This document shows, in pieces, positions 17,159 through 24,410 of a DNA stretch of 33,029 nt. Source of the DNA: Planctomycetota bacterium (GTDB lineage Bacteria > Planctomycetota > Phycisphaerae > Phycisphaerales > SM1A02); NCBI GenBank assembly GCA_003671025.1, contig QWPW01000035.1:1-33029 (forward strand), read 5' to 3'. The translations under genes were made by a program, and so were the position numbers. The notes under the pieces are model-generated. The model saw nothing but the letters and a program-made list of their open reading frames with translations, had not been told where the DNA came from and ran no database searches. Position 1 is the stretch's first letter; every line of letters begins with the position of its first letter.

Positions 17159-18091
17159 TCACTGCGCCTCAAGTTCGCACTCAAGATCAACCATTTGCCC
17201 GCAGTGACGACCAGCGCCGAGGTCGATGACTTCCGCGCGCAGCGCATGCCACGGCTCGCGCAGCAACATCAAATCGATCGCCCATAGCGGAGTCGTGCGC
17301 GGATAGGTTCCGCCCCAACCGGTTCCTGCTGCGATGAATGCGTCGTGAAAGTCTTGGGCAAGAACACCAAGCGATGCACTCCCGCGCGTGATGTTGAAGT
17401 CACCCACAAAGATATCTTCATCGCCCACGAGAGATGGCGCGAGTTCGTTGGCAAACACGCGCGCCAACTGATAGCGCGGCAGCGTGGGTTCGCTGGGAAG
17501 ATCAAGCGCAATCACGGAGAGTTCGCCCATCGGCGTCGAGAAGACGATGCGCGACGCGTGGCGATCGCGCGACGCAAACACGGCGCGCGCTTCACGCACC
17601 GCAAATCGCGAAATCACCGTGAAACGCCCTGCATTTTTGATGTTGTAGCCAGCACTGGTGAGCGTCTGAAATCTTCCGTCGCCCAACAATTCGCAGGGAT
17701 CGGTAACGATGATCGCGTCCGCTTCGAGCGCCATGAGCCGCGCAACCGCAATCTTCGATTCGTTGCCGTTGACGCACGCCGCGTTCCAGTGAACCAGTCG
17801 CAACGATTGCGGCGGACGCGCAGCGGGAAATCCAAAATCGCGCGAGAGCACGATGCCTGCGACCACAACCGCGACTGCCAGCCACATGGCCAGTCGTTTA
17901 CGATCGTTCGCGGAATCTTTGATCACCCACGTCATTCCCAACAACGCGAGCAACCACAGCAGCGCGGGCAAGAGCAGCGCGATGCGCGGCACCCACCAAA
18001 GAAACTGCAGCGCGGGCACGCGGTCGGTCAACAACTCTGACGCAACGACGAGGAGCAGTGTCAACAACGCGGGAAGCTTGAGCCATCGCAT
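17159..18091 (-). CDS. Membrane-anchored endonuclease/exonuclease/phosphatase family protein
   Basis: A 310-residue protein with three N-terminal membrane helices (about 5-22, 31-57, 68-83) and an EEP-fold domain outside. Metal and catalytic positions of the fold can be traced: LVHWNA (N103), VGDFN (D231, N233), AIDLMLL (D273) and a terminal His (H296). Two positions deviate: the early Glu of the family aligns with D131, and the final Ser-Asp-His motif reads R-H-C, losing the Asp. It may act on phosphodiesters (nucleic acid or lipid head groups) with reduced activity, or be degenerate. ATG at 18091 shares one base with the upstream stop (TGATG), so it is coupled to the nucleotidase gene. Confidence 0.8.
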   Translation of the reverse strand: MRWLKLPALLTLLLVVASELLTDRVPALQFLWWVPRIALLLPALLWLLALLGMTWVIKDSANDRKRLAMWLAVAVVVAGIVLSRDFGFPAARPPQSLRLVHWNAACVNGNESKIAVARLMALEADAIIVTDPCELLGDGRFQTLTSAGYNIKNAGRFTVISRFAVREARAVFASRDRHASRIVFSTPMGELSVIALDLPSEPTLPRYQLARVFANELAPSLVGDEDIFVGDFNITRGSASLGVLAQDFHDAFIAAGTGWGGTYPRTTPLWAIDLMLLREPWHALRAEVIDLGAGRHCGQMVDLECELEAQ

Positions 18092-19173
18092 CAGAGGCTC
18101 GTCGCAGAAGGTGGACGCGATGATGTGTGCGCACTTGAGGTCGACGCGGTGCGTTCCGTCGTACCTCGCTCTTGCGTGAAACCTTCAGAGACATCACCCG
18201 CCGCCAACGCCGCAGCAATTCGAGGACCGAGTCCACGTGCCGCACAAATCACCGCGCGATTGGCACTCAAGCGACGACCTTGCGAGAGGTCGATGTCGCT
18301 GCCATCCGTGTCGCCCACCCATGCACCAGCTTCGCGCGCGAGCAAGATTGCTCCCGCGTGATCCCACAGATATTTTCCTGGGCCAGCACCGCGACGGCTG
18401 TACGCGACATCCGCTTCATTCATGATGATGAGTCCGTACTTCGCTTGACTCGCCGCGGGAATGAGCTCGACGCGCGCGCTCACTGATTCGCCCACCGCAC
18501 GACGCATCGCGTTTTGATTCGCCGTCGCAGGGTCGGGCGAAACGACGCGAACGACTTCGCTTGATGCAAACGGTTCACTCGAAATTTGCATGCGTTGCGC
18601 CGGTGCTTCGTGCTGCAACGACCGAGCAAACGTGCCACTTCCGCGCTCGGCGGCCAGCGCGACTCCGCCCTCGAAACGGCTGCGAGCGAGCGTGGGATGG
18701 CCGTTCGCGCTGAACACCACTTCACCGTGCGCGAGCAACGCCAAACAGGGACACCAGTGCGCGCCGTCGACAAATCCCTGCGTTCCGTCGATGGGATCGA
18801 GCACCCACAGGCGGGCCAAGTCGCGCGTCGAACCATCGCGGCGGCCGCACGAAAGTGCCCACGCGCGCCGCGCCGGAGTCGCGTCGACACCCCACTGATC
18901 GAGCAAAAATTCCACATGCGCCTGTGCTGCGGGCTTGCCGAGAATCGACTCTTGGTCTTCCTCGGCGATGGTTGCGACAGTCCCGTACTTGCGATCAAGC
19001 GCATCAAGAATGTAGATCTGCAGCGCGACATCAACCGCGGTCACGACCGAGCCATCAGACTTCTGCACGATCGCGTTTCGAGGAAGGTGCAAACGCGCGC
19101 TCACCGCGAGGCCAGTGGCATCACGGACGAGATCGGCGGCAAAGTCGAGATCAGAGAGACGAGCGGGAGTCAC
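18091..19173 (-). CDS. Inositol monophosphatase-family phosphatase, probable 3'(2'),5'-bisphosphate nucleotidase
   Basis: A Mg-dependent, Li-sensitive-type phosphatase of about 360 residues. The motifs are all present: KSDGSVVTAVD (38-48), EED at 71-73, LDPIDGTQGF with D126, D129 and T131, and WDHAGAILLAREAGA with D271. The DPIDGTQGFVDG variant and the extra insert before it resemble the HAL2/CysQ group, which removes adenosine 3',5'-bisphosphate from sulfate assimilation. The substrate remains an inference. I use the GTG at 19173, because the frame further upstream (to 19320) is non-protein-like and lies in the dnaK leader region. No strong ribosome binding site is visible. It is followed at once by the membrane EEP protein. 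Confidence 0.85.
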   Translation of the reverse strand: MTPARLSDLDFAADLVRDATGLAVSARLHLPRNAIVQKSDGSVVTAVDVALQIYILDALDRKYGTVATIAEEDQESILGKPAAQAHVEFLLDQWGVDATPARRAWALSCGRRDGSTRDLARLWVLDPIDGTQGFVDGAHWCPCLALLAHGEVVFSANGHPTLARSRFEGGVALAAERGSGTFARSLQHEAPAQRMQISSEPFASSEVVRVVSPDPATANQNAMRRAVGESVSARVELIPAASQAKYGLIIMNEADVAYSRRGAGPGKYLWDHAGAILLAREAGAWVGDTDGSDIDLSQGRRLSANRAVICAARGLGPRIAAALAAGDVSEGFTQERGTTERTASTSSAHTSSRPPSATSL

Positions 19174-19259
19174 AGTCGCAGGGTAGCGTGTGCCGTTCTG
19201 GCAGATGGCAATGAGGTGAGAGCTGCTCAGAGCGGAGTTTGGCGCACAAACCCCGCCGC

Positions 19260-19265
19260 TAGAGT
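19260..19265 (+). promoter_or_regulatory. Candidate -10 element for dnaK
   Basis: TAGAGT in CCGCTAGAGTTGG, with TTTGGC 16 bp upstream as a weak -35. A start here would give a leader of about 170 nt that contains the structured element at 19353-19394. An alternative -10, TATATT at 19417-19422, would start only about 13 nt before the ATG. Confidence 0.3.
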
Positions 19266-19352
19266 TGGCATCGACTTTGCTTTTGGGCGCGACCAAATTC
19301 ACGGGGACCTTTGAGGTCACTGTGAGTGAGGGAAGGCGCGGGGAGCATCACG

Positions 19353-19394
19353 GCTCCAAGTATGTCTCGAACCGACCGGTTCGATCCTTGGAGC
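19353..19394 (+). promoter_or_regulatory. Nested inverted repeats upstream of dnaK
   Basis: The outer arms GCTCCAAG (19353-19360) and CTTGGAGC (19387-19394) are perfect 8-bp complements. Inside them TCGAACCG-AC-CGGTTCGA (19367-19384) is a second near-perfect palindrome. The element ends 47 bp before the dnaK ATG. GCTCC (19353-19357) is also complementary to GGAGC of the ribosome binding site (19432-19436), and CCGGTT (19376-19381) to AACCGG (19428-19433). It could be a repressor operator or a temperature-responsive leader. It is not a CIRCE element. Confidence 0.6.
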
Positions 19395-19441
19395 GCAATC
19401 ACCGCGAGCAGACTCATATATTCACCCAACCGGAGCACAAC

Positions 19442-21370
19442 ATGTCCAACGGAAACAGCAAAAACAGCGGCAAAATCATCGGAATCGACCTCGGCACCAC
19501 CAACTCGTGTGTGTCGATCATGGAGGGTGGGCAGCCCAAGGTGCTCATCAATGCGCAAGGTGCGCGCACCACGCCTTCGGTCGTCGCCTTCACCGATAAA
19601 GGTGAGCGTCTCGTCGGACAACCGGCCAAGCACCAGCAAGTCACCAACCCCACCAACACGGTGTATTCGATCAAGCGCTTCATGGGCCGTCGCGGCGCCG
19701 AAGTGGCCAAGGAACAGAAGATGGTTCCCTACGCCGTCACTGGCGGCAGCGACGAACTCGTCGGTGTGAACGTGCGCGGCAAGATCTACACGCCGCCGGA
19801 AATCTCCGCGATTGTGCTGCAAGAACTCAAGAAAGTCGCTGAGGATTACTTGGGCGAGAAGGTTGATCGCGCGGTGATCACCGTGCCCGCGTACTTCAAC
19901 GATGCGCAGCGTCAAGCGACCAAAGACGCGGGCGAAATTGCCGGACTCAAAGTCGAGCGCATCATCAACGAGCCCACTGCGGCGGCGTTGGCCTACGGAC
20001 TCGAGAAGAAGAAGAACGCGCGCATCGCGGTCTTTGATCTCGGCGGCGGAACGTTTGATCTCTCCATCCTCGATGTCGGCGACGGCGTCTTCGAAGTGCT
20101 CTCGACCAACGGAGATGGACATCTCGGCGGCGATGACTTTGACGATCGCCTCATCGGCTTCCTCGCGGAAGAGTTCCGCAAGCGCGAAGGCATTGACATC
20201 ACCAAAGACGCGATGGCGCTGCAGCGACTCAAGGAAGCTGCGGAGAAAGCCAAGGTCGAACTCTCCACGCAGATGGAGACCACGGTCAATCTTCCGTTCA
20301 TCACTGCGGATCAGAATGGTCCCAAGCATTTGCAAGTGGCGATCACGCGCGCGAAGTTCGAAGAGTTGTGCAGCGACCTGTTCAATCGCTTGCGCGGACC
20401 GTGCGAGCAAGCGCTCAAGGACGCGAAGCTGCAACCCAACGATGTGCAAGAAGTCGTGATGGTCGGCGGTTCGATTCGCATCCCCAAGGTGCAGCAGATC
20501 GCCAAAGAAATCTTCAAGACCGAAACACTCGATCGCTCCATCAACCCTGACGAAGTTGTCGCCATCGGCGCGGCGATTCAAGGTGGCGTGCTGATGGGAG
20601 ATGTGAAGGACGTGCTCCTGCTTGACGTGACACCACTGTCACTGGGAGTGGAGACGCTCGGTGGCGTGATGACCGTGCTCATCCCGCGCAACACCACCAT
20701 TCCGACCTCGAAGAAAGAAACGTTTTCCACTGCGAGCGACAGCCAGAGTTCGGTGACCATCCACGTGTTGCAAGGCGAGCGGCCGATGGCGACCGACAAT
20801 CGACCGCTGGGAAAATTCGATCTCACCGGTCTTCCCGCTGCTCCACGCGGCGTGCCGCAAATCGAAGTTGAATTCAACATCGACAGCAACGGCATCCTCA
20901 ACGTGACCGCGACCGACAAGGCTACGAGCAAGAAGCAAGAGATCAAGATCTCTGGCTCGTCGGGAATCTCCAAAGCCGACATCGAGAAGATGAAGCAAGA
21001 GGCCGAAGCCAATGCGGAAGCCGACAAGGCGCGCCGCGAATCGGTGGACCTGCGCAATCAAGCCGAGCAGATCGTCTACGCCACCAAGAAGACGCTCGCG
21101 GATCTCGGCGACAAGGTTCCCGCCCCGCTGCGCAGTTCGGTCGAGAGCGCCATCTCCAATCTCGAAGAGCGCGTGAAGGGCGAAGACTCGGCCGCGATTC
21201 AGAAGGCGCTCGAAGCACTCAACGTTGCTTCGATGGAGTTGGGAAAGATCTCGTACGAGTCCACCAAAGCAGAGGGCGCGGCTGCTGGCGCATCACCAGA
21301 CGGCGGCGACAAAGCGAGCAAGGGCAAAGATGATGTCATCGATGCCGAGTATGAAGTCAAAGACAATTGA
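19442..21370 (+). CDS. dnaK: Chaperone protein DnaK (Hsp70)
   Basis: ATP-dependent cytosolic chaperone of 642 residues, the standard length. [12 protein letters not shown] begins the nucleotide-binding domain; [28 protein letters not shown] and [13 protein letters not shown] follow. [12 protein letters not shown] replaces the common bacterial GGQTRMP. The linker [16 protein letters not shown] leads into the substrate-binding domain, and the C-terminus ends in the acidic [12 protein letters not shown] typical of bacterial DnaK. The ATG at 19442 has GGAG 8 bases upstream; longer in-frame starts run through the leader palindromes. grpE and dnaJ are not adjacent. A structured element precedes the gene, and an 11-bp array begins at its stop codon. 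Confidence 0.98.
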   Translation: MSNGNSKNSGKIIGIDLGTTNSCVSIMEGGQPKVLINAQGARTTPSVVAFTDKGERLVGQPAKHQQVTNPTNTVYSIKRFMGRRGAEVAKEQKMVPYAVTGGSDELVGVNVRGKIYTPPEISAIVLQELKKVAEDYLGEKVDRAVITVPAYFNDAQRQATKDAGEIAGLKVERIINEPTAAALAYGLEKKKNARIAVFDLGGGTFDLSILDVGDGVFEVLSTNGDGHLGGDDFDDRLIGFLAEEFRKREGIDITKDAMALQRLKEAAEKAKVELSTQMETTVNLPFITADQNGPKHLQVAITRAKFEELCSDLFNRLRGPCEQALKDAKLQPNDVQEVVMVGGSIRIPKVQQIAKEIFKTETLDRSINPDEVVAIGAAIQGGVLMGDVKDVLLLDVTPLSLGVETLGGVMTVLIPRNTTIPTSKKETFSTASDSQSSVTIHVLQGERPMATDNRPLGKFDLTGLPAAPRGVPQIEVEFNIDSNGILNVTATDKATSKKQEIKISGSSGISKADIEKMKQEAEANAEADKARRESVDLRNQAEQIVYATKKTLADLGDKVPAPLRSSVESAISNLEERVKGEDSAAIQKALEALNVASMELGKISYESTKAEGAAAGASPDGGDKASKGKDDVIDAEYEVKDN

Positions 21371-21422
21371 TGATCCGGTGATGATCCGGTGATGATCAAG
21401 TGATGATCAAGTGATGATCAGG
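21368..21422. repeat. 5 x 11-bp tandem array starting at the dnaK stop codon
   Basis: Units TGATGATCCGG (x2), TGATGATCAAG (x2) and TGATGATCAGG follow each other without gaps. The first TGA is the dnaK stop. The period of 11 is not a multiple of three. The array lies upstream of the terminator, in the dnaK 3' untranslated region. Confidence 0.92.
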
Positions 21423-21486
21423 CGCGTGAGCGCAGATGTGACGCGATGGTCACCAACGCGCTCGTGAGTCACACATAACCAACCAT

Positions 21487-21526
21487 CAAGTGGAGCAGCG
21501 ATTCGCGCTGCTCCACTTGTCGTTTT
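21487..21526 (+). terminator. Rho-independent terminator of dnaK
   Basis: A perfect 14-bp stem CAAGTGGAGCAGCG / CGCTGCTCCACTTG (21487-21500 and 21506-21519) with loop ATTCG, followed by TCGTTTT. It isolates dnaK from ptsI. Confidence 0.92.
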
Positions 21527-21704
21527 GAGGAAGGGCTTCGCGCAGACCAATGCCCACGTTGTTCTGATTTGCCTTGTTTTCGCGGTGTTCCGTGCAAATC
21601 GAGTCGTGTCGTGACCGACGATCTCTTCCTTTACGCGCGAGGGATTCCCGCGAGGCGCGGCGAGTTGTGGCGTCGAGAAGAGCGTTCGTTAGACTGCGCC
21701 TTCG
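21527..21704. other. Intergenic region dnaK terminator to ptsI
   Basis: This stretch of 178 bp has no gene signature. It should hold the ptsI promoter; the only candidate I see is TAGACT at its far end. Confidence 0.5.
21690..21695 (+). promoter_or_regulatory. Candidate -10 element for ptsI
   Basis: TAGACT ends 9 bp before the ptsI ATG, with TTGTGG 19 bp upstream as a loose -35. If used, transcription would begin within a few bases of the ATG, giving a leaderless message. This agrees with the lack of a Shine-Dalgarno sequence. Confidence 0.35.
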
Positions 21705-23474
21705 ATGAATGTCGCCATGCAAACTGTGAAAGGAATTCCGGTCTCACCGGGCATCGTGATCGGGCGCATTTTTGTGCTCGGCGAAGCGGAGACCCATGTT
21801 CCGCATCGCGAAATCGCGGACCATGAAATCGATTCCGAACTCGAGCGATTCGCCGTCGCGCTGCAACAGGCCACCGCGGACCTGGTGGCGCTGCGTGATC
21901 GCACCGAGCAACAACTCGGGCGTGAAGCGGCCAAGATCTTCGGCTTTCACTTAGGACTGCTGCAAGATCCTGCGTTGCTCGGGCCCATTCGCGAGCGCAT
22001 TCGCCGCGACAAAGTCAACGCCGAACTCGCGGTCGCCGATGCGTTCAAGAAGATCACCGATCAGTTTCTCGCCATCGGCAACGAAGTGTTTCGCCAGAAG
22101 GCGAACGATGTGCTCGACCTCGATCGTCGCGTGTTGGGCAAACTCATGGGCGAGAATGAGTCGCGTCTGAGCGCACTCACCGAGCCGGTGATCATCGTCG
22201 CGCACGAACTCACGCCCTCGCAAACCGCGGGCATGGATCGCGCGCGCATTCTGGGAATCGCCACTGATCTCGGCGGCCGCACCAGTCACACATCGATTGT
22301 CGCGCGCGCGATTGAGATTCCTTGCGTCGTCGGTTGCCAGCGCTTGACCTCGCGCGCGCAAGACGGCGACATCATCGTGGTCGATGGCGATACCGGCGTG
22401 GTGGTGCTGCGTCCCGATGAGCGCACGCTTGAGGAGTACCGCACTCAACAACAGCGTTTCTCAGCCTTTCGCAAGGTGTTGCGCGAAACCGCGCCGCTTG
22501 AAGCCGTCACCAAAGATGGCGTACGCATCCAACTCTTGGGCAACATCGAGTTCCCTCACGAAGTCGAAAGCGTGCTCGCCAATGGCGGAGATGGTGTCGG
22601 GCTCTATCGCACCGAGTTCCTCTATCTCACCAACGATCACGAGCCAGGCGAAGACGAACAGTTCAAGGCCTATCGACGCACACTCGAGTTGCTTGACGGA
22701 CGACCGTGCACGATTCGCACCCTCGATCTTGGCGCGGACAAGTACACCCAACAGCGCGCGCATGAACCCGAGCGCAATCCGTTTCTGGGCTTGCGTTCCA
22801 TTCGCTACTGCCTGCAGAACCGCGAGATGTTCAAGACGCAGTTGCGCGCGATCTTGCGCGCGAGCGCGTTTGGTCCGATGAAGGTCATGTTCCCGCTGGT
22901 GTCGACGCTGATGGAATTGCGTCAAGCGAAATTGATCCTCAACGATGTCTGCGAAGAGCTCGACGAAGAAGGCATCGCGTTTGATCGCACGTTGCAAACG
23001 GGAATCATGGTTGAGGTGCCCAGCGCCGCGCTTATGGCCCGCGCGTTTGCCGATGAATGCGCGTTTTTCTCGATTGGCACCAACGACCTCATCCAGTACA
23101 CCCTGGCGGTTGATCGCGGCAATGAGCGCGTGGCCAATCTGTACACCGGCGCCTCTCCCGCTGTGCTTTATCTGGTCAAGCAGATCATTCGCGCGGGTCG
23201 TCGCGCCAACATTGATGTCTCGTTGTGCGGCGAGGTCGCGGGCGAAGCGATCTACACCATGTTGCTCCTTGGACTTGGACTCCGTACACTCTCACTTGTC
23301 CCGAGTCAGATTCCGCTTATCAAGCGGGTGATCCGTTCGGTCGACATCCCCCACTGCGAACAGTTAGCCCGAAAGGTCGGCTCGTTCGATTCCGAACGGC
23401 AGGTGCTCAACACCCTCCGTGACGAACTTAGAAAAATCGATCCGGACTCATTTGGCGGTTGGATTCCCGAGTAA
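21705..23474 (+). CDS. ptsI: Phosphoenolpyruvate-protein phosphotransferase (PTS enzyme I)
   Basis: Enzyme I takes phosphate from phosphoenolpyruvate and passes it to HPr; 589 residues, near the usual 575. The phosphorylated histidine is H195 in GGRTSHTSIVARA. The PEP-binding barrel shows GVGLYRTEFLYL, NPFLGLRSIRYCL, MVEVPSAALMA, FFSIGTNDLIQYTLAVDR and the active-site cysteine C508 in SLCGEVAGE. All expected catalytic motifs are intact. No HPr or sugar permease gene is nearby, so it may serve regulation (nitrogen-type or HPr-kinase circuits) rather than sugar uptake. No ribosome binding site precedes the ATG; an ATG four codons downstream is an alternative start. Confidence 0.96.
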   Translation: MNVAMQTVKGIPVSPGIVIGRIFVLGEAETHVPHREIADHEIDSELERFAVALQQATADLVALRDRTEQQLGREAAKIFGFHLGLLQDPALLGPIRERIRRDKVNAELAVADAFKKITDQFLAIGNEVFRQKANDVLDLDRRVLGKLMGENESRLSALTEPVIIVAHELTPSQTAGMDRARILGIATDLGGRTSHTSIVARAIEIPCVVGCQRLTSRAQDGDIIVVDGDTGVVVLRPDERTLEEYRTQQQRFSAFRKVLRETAPLEAVTKDGVRIQLLGNIEFPHEVESVLANGGDGVGLYRTEFLYLTNDHEPGEDEQFKAYRRTLELLDGRPCTIRTLDLGADKYTQQRAHEPERNPFLGLRSIRYCLQNREMFKTQLRAILRASAFGPMKVMFPLVSTLMELRQAKLILNDVCEELDEEGIAFDRTLQTGIMVEVPSAALMARAFADECAFFSIGTNDLIQYTLAVDRGNERVANLYTGASPAVLYLVKQIIRAGRRANIDVSLCGEVAGEAIYTMLLLGLGLRTLSLVPSQIPLIKRVIRSVDIPHCEQLARKVGSFDSERQVLNTLRDELRKIDPDSFGGWIPE

Positions 23475-23979
23475 GAGTGCCCGTGCACGAACTCGCGACC
23501 TCATCCTTGCACAGATGTTTCTCGATCGAACGACTGCACAGAACAACAGTAGACAACAGTAAAAACAGTACGAATGAAGGCCTTCGCGAGAATGCCTTCC
23601 CGAAACACTGAGGCCGAGCATTCGAGGGACCGCGACATTCGCGCTCCCCACGGAACCCGAATTGGAAGTGCGCAACGCGCCTCCCACTTCGAGTGAAGTC
23701 GAATGATGCGGGGTGGATGCCGAGTGCGTTGCGACCAAAACCTGCGATCAAATCGCAGTTGATCGCGCGCGACAAACCACGGCATCACTCGCGCTGGCTC
23801 CGGAGACCGAGGCTGCGTGCGCGACTGCGCACCCCCCTTTGGTCGAAAGAACATCGCGTGCGCCGCTGCGCACGCCGCGCGTCTTTGCGCGTCTCGTTGA
23901 CAACCGCCTGACTTTGGCGGTGCTCATGAGACAAGCCCAAGACACGCGCGCCGACGGCAGCGGTTCACGCGAGGCGAGC

Positions 23980-23997
23980 TTGCGGATTCGTCCGCAA
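23980..23997 (+). ncRNA. UUCG-capped hairpin, possible structured RNA
   Basis: TTGCGGA-TTCG-TCCGCAA is a perfect 7-bp stem capped by a UUCG tetraloop, a loop common in structured RNA. No T run follows. It stands in an intergenic region with no gene, so it may be part of an RNA or only chance. Confidence 0.25.
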
Positions 23998-24031
23998 TCG
24001 TGCGTCGCAATCAGGCGAGCCATGACTGGCA

Positions 24032-24043
24032 ATGACTAGTCAT
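24032..24043. promoter_or_regulatory. 12-bp perfect palindrome ATGACTAGTCAT
   Basis: A perfect palindrome with the central CTAG, which is rare in GC-rich genomes. A further ATGACT half-copy lies 10 bp upstream at 24022-24027. It has the form of a dimeric regulator site ahead of rne, 370 bp from its start. The regulator is unknown. Confidence 0.35.
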
Positions 24044-24243
24044 GTCTGCGGATTGCGAAAAGTTTGATGGGCACGTTGAGTCGATCTCCGATTCAATCCG
24101 CGCAGCAAACCACGCCCGAATCGCGCCCCGTCTGTCACGACGGCGCGCTCGCCCGAGGATCTTCCGCGCGCTCCACAGCGCGTCAAACGGATCCGCCCCG
24201 GAGCAGTGCCTGCGTAGATGCGAGTCGTGTGATCGTTTGTCAT

Positions 24244-24272
24244 TTGACAACGTCGCAACGACCGCGATGTGT
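24244..24272 (+). promoter_or_regulatory. Possible rne promoter
   Basis: TTGACA matches the -35 consensus exactly, and ATGTGT follows at 17 bp as a poor -10. A start near 24280 would give a leader of about 130 nt. In other bacteria the rne leader is used for autoregulation. Confidence 0.3.
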
Positions 24273-24410
24273 AACGCCACTCATGCACACGCATGGGTTG
24301 CGCAAACATCGCACGCTTCGCGCAGCAAACCCCATCTGCATCACTTGACCCACATCCATGAAATGCACGGCTTCACCCGATCGGCCTCACCGCCGAAGAA
24401 TTGAAGCACG

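Larger units (their letters stand above)
23475..24410. other. 936-bp intergenic region between ptsI and rne
   Basis: No reading frame on either strand shows family features. Visible elements are ACAACAGTA-like direct repeats (23543-23572), an ACCGCC/GGCGGT hairpin near 23905-23925, a UUCG-capped hairpin at 23980-23997, a 12-bp palindrome at 24032-24043 and a TTGACA hexamer at 24244. It may contain the long rne leader or an undescribed small RNA. Confidence 0.5.

Noticed and set aside
19174-19320. N-terminal extension of the nucleotidase to an ATG at 19320
   Set aside because: The extra 49 residues are not protein-like and would run through the dnaK promoter region; the GTG at 19173 starts the family-like sequence.
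19174-19441. CIRCE (HrcA) operator before dnaK
   Set aside because: TTAGCACTC-N9-GAGTGCTAA or a near match is not present; the inverted repeats found have a different sequence.
19259-20581. 440-codon minus-strand frame opposite dnaK
   Set aside because: Shadow of dnaK; the protein has no recognisable signature.
23713-24039. 108-codon plus-strand frame after ptsI
   Set aside because: No start signal and no recognisable features; composition like its antisense frames.
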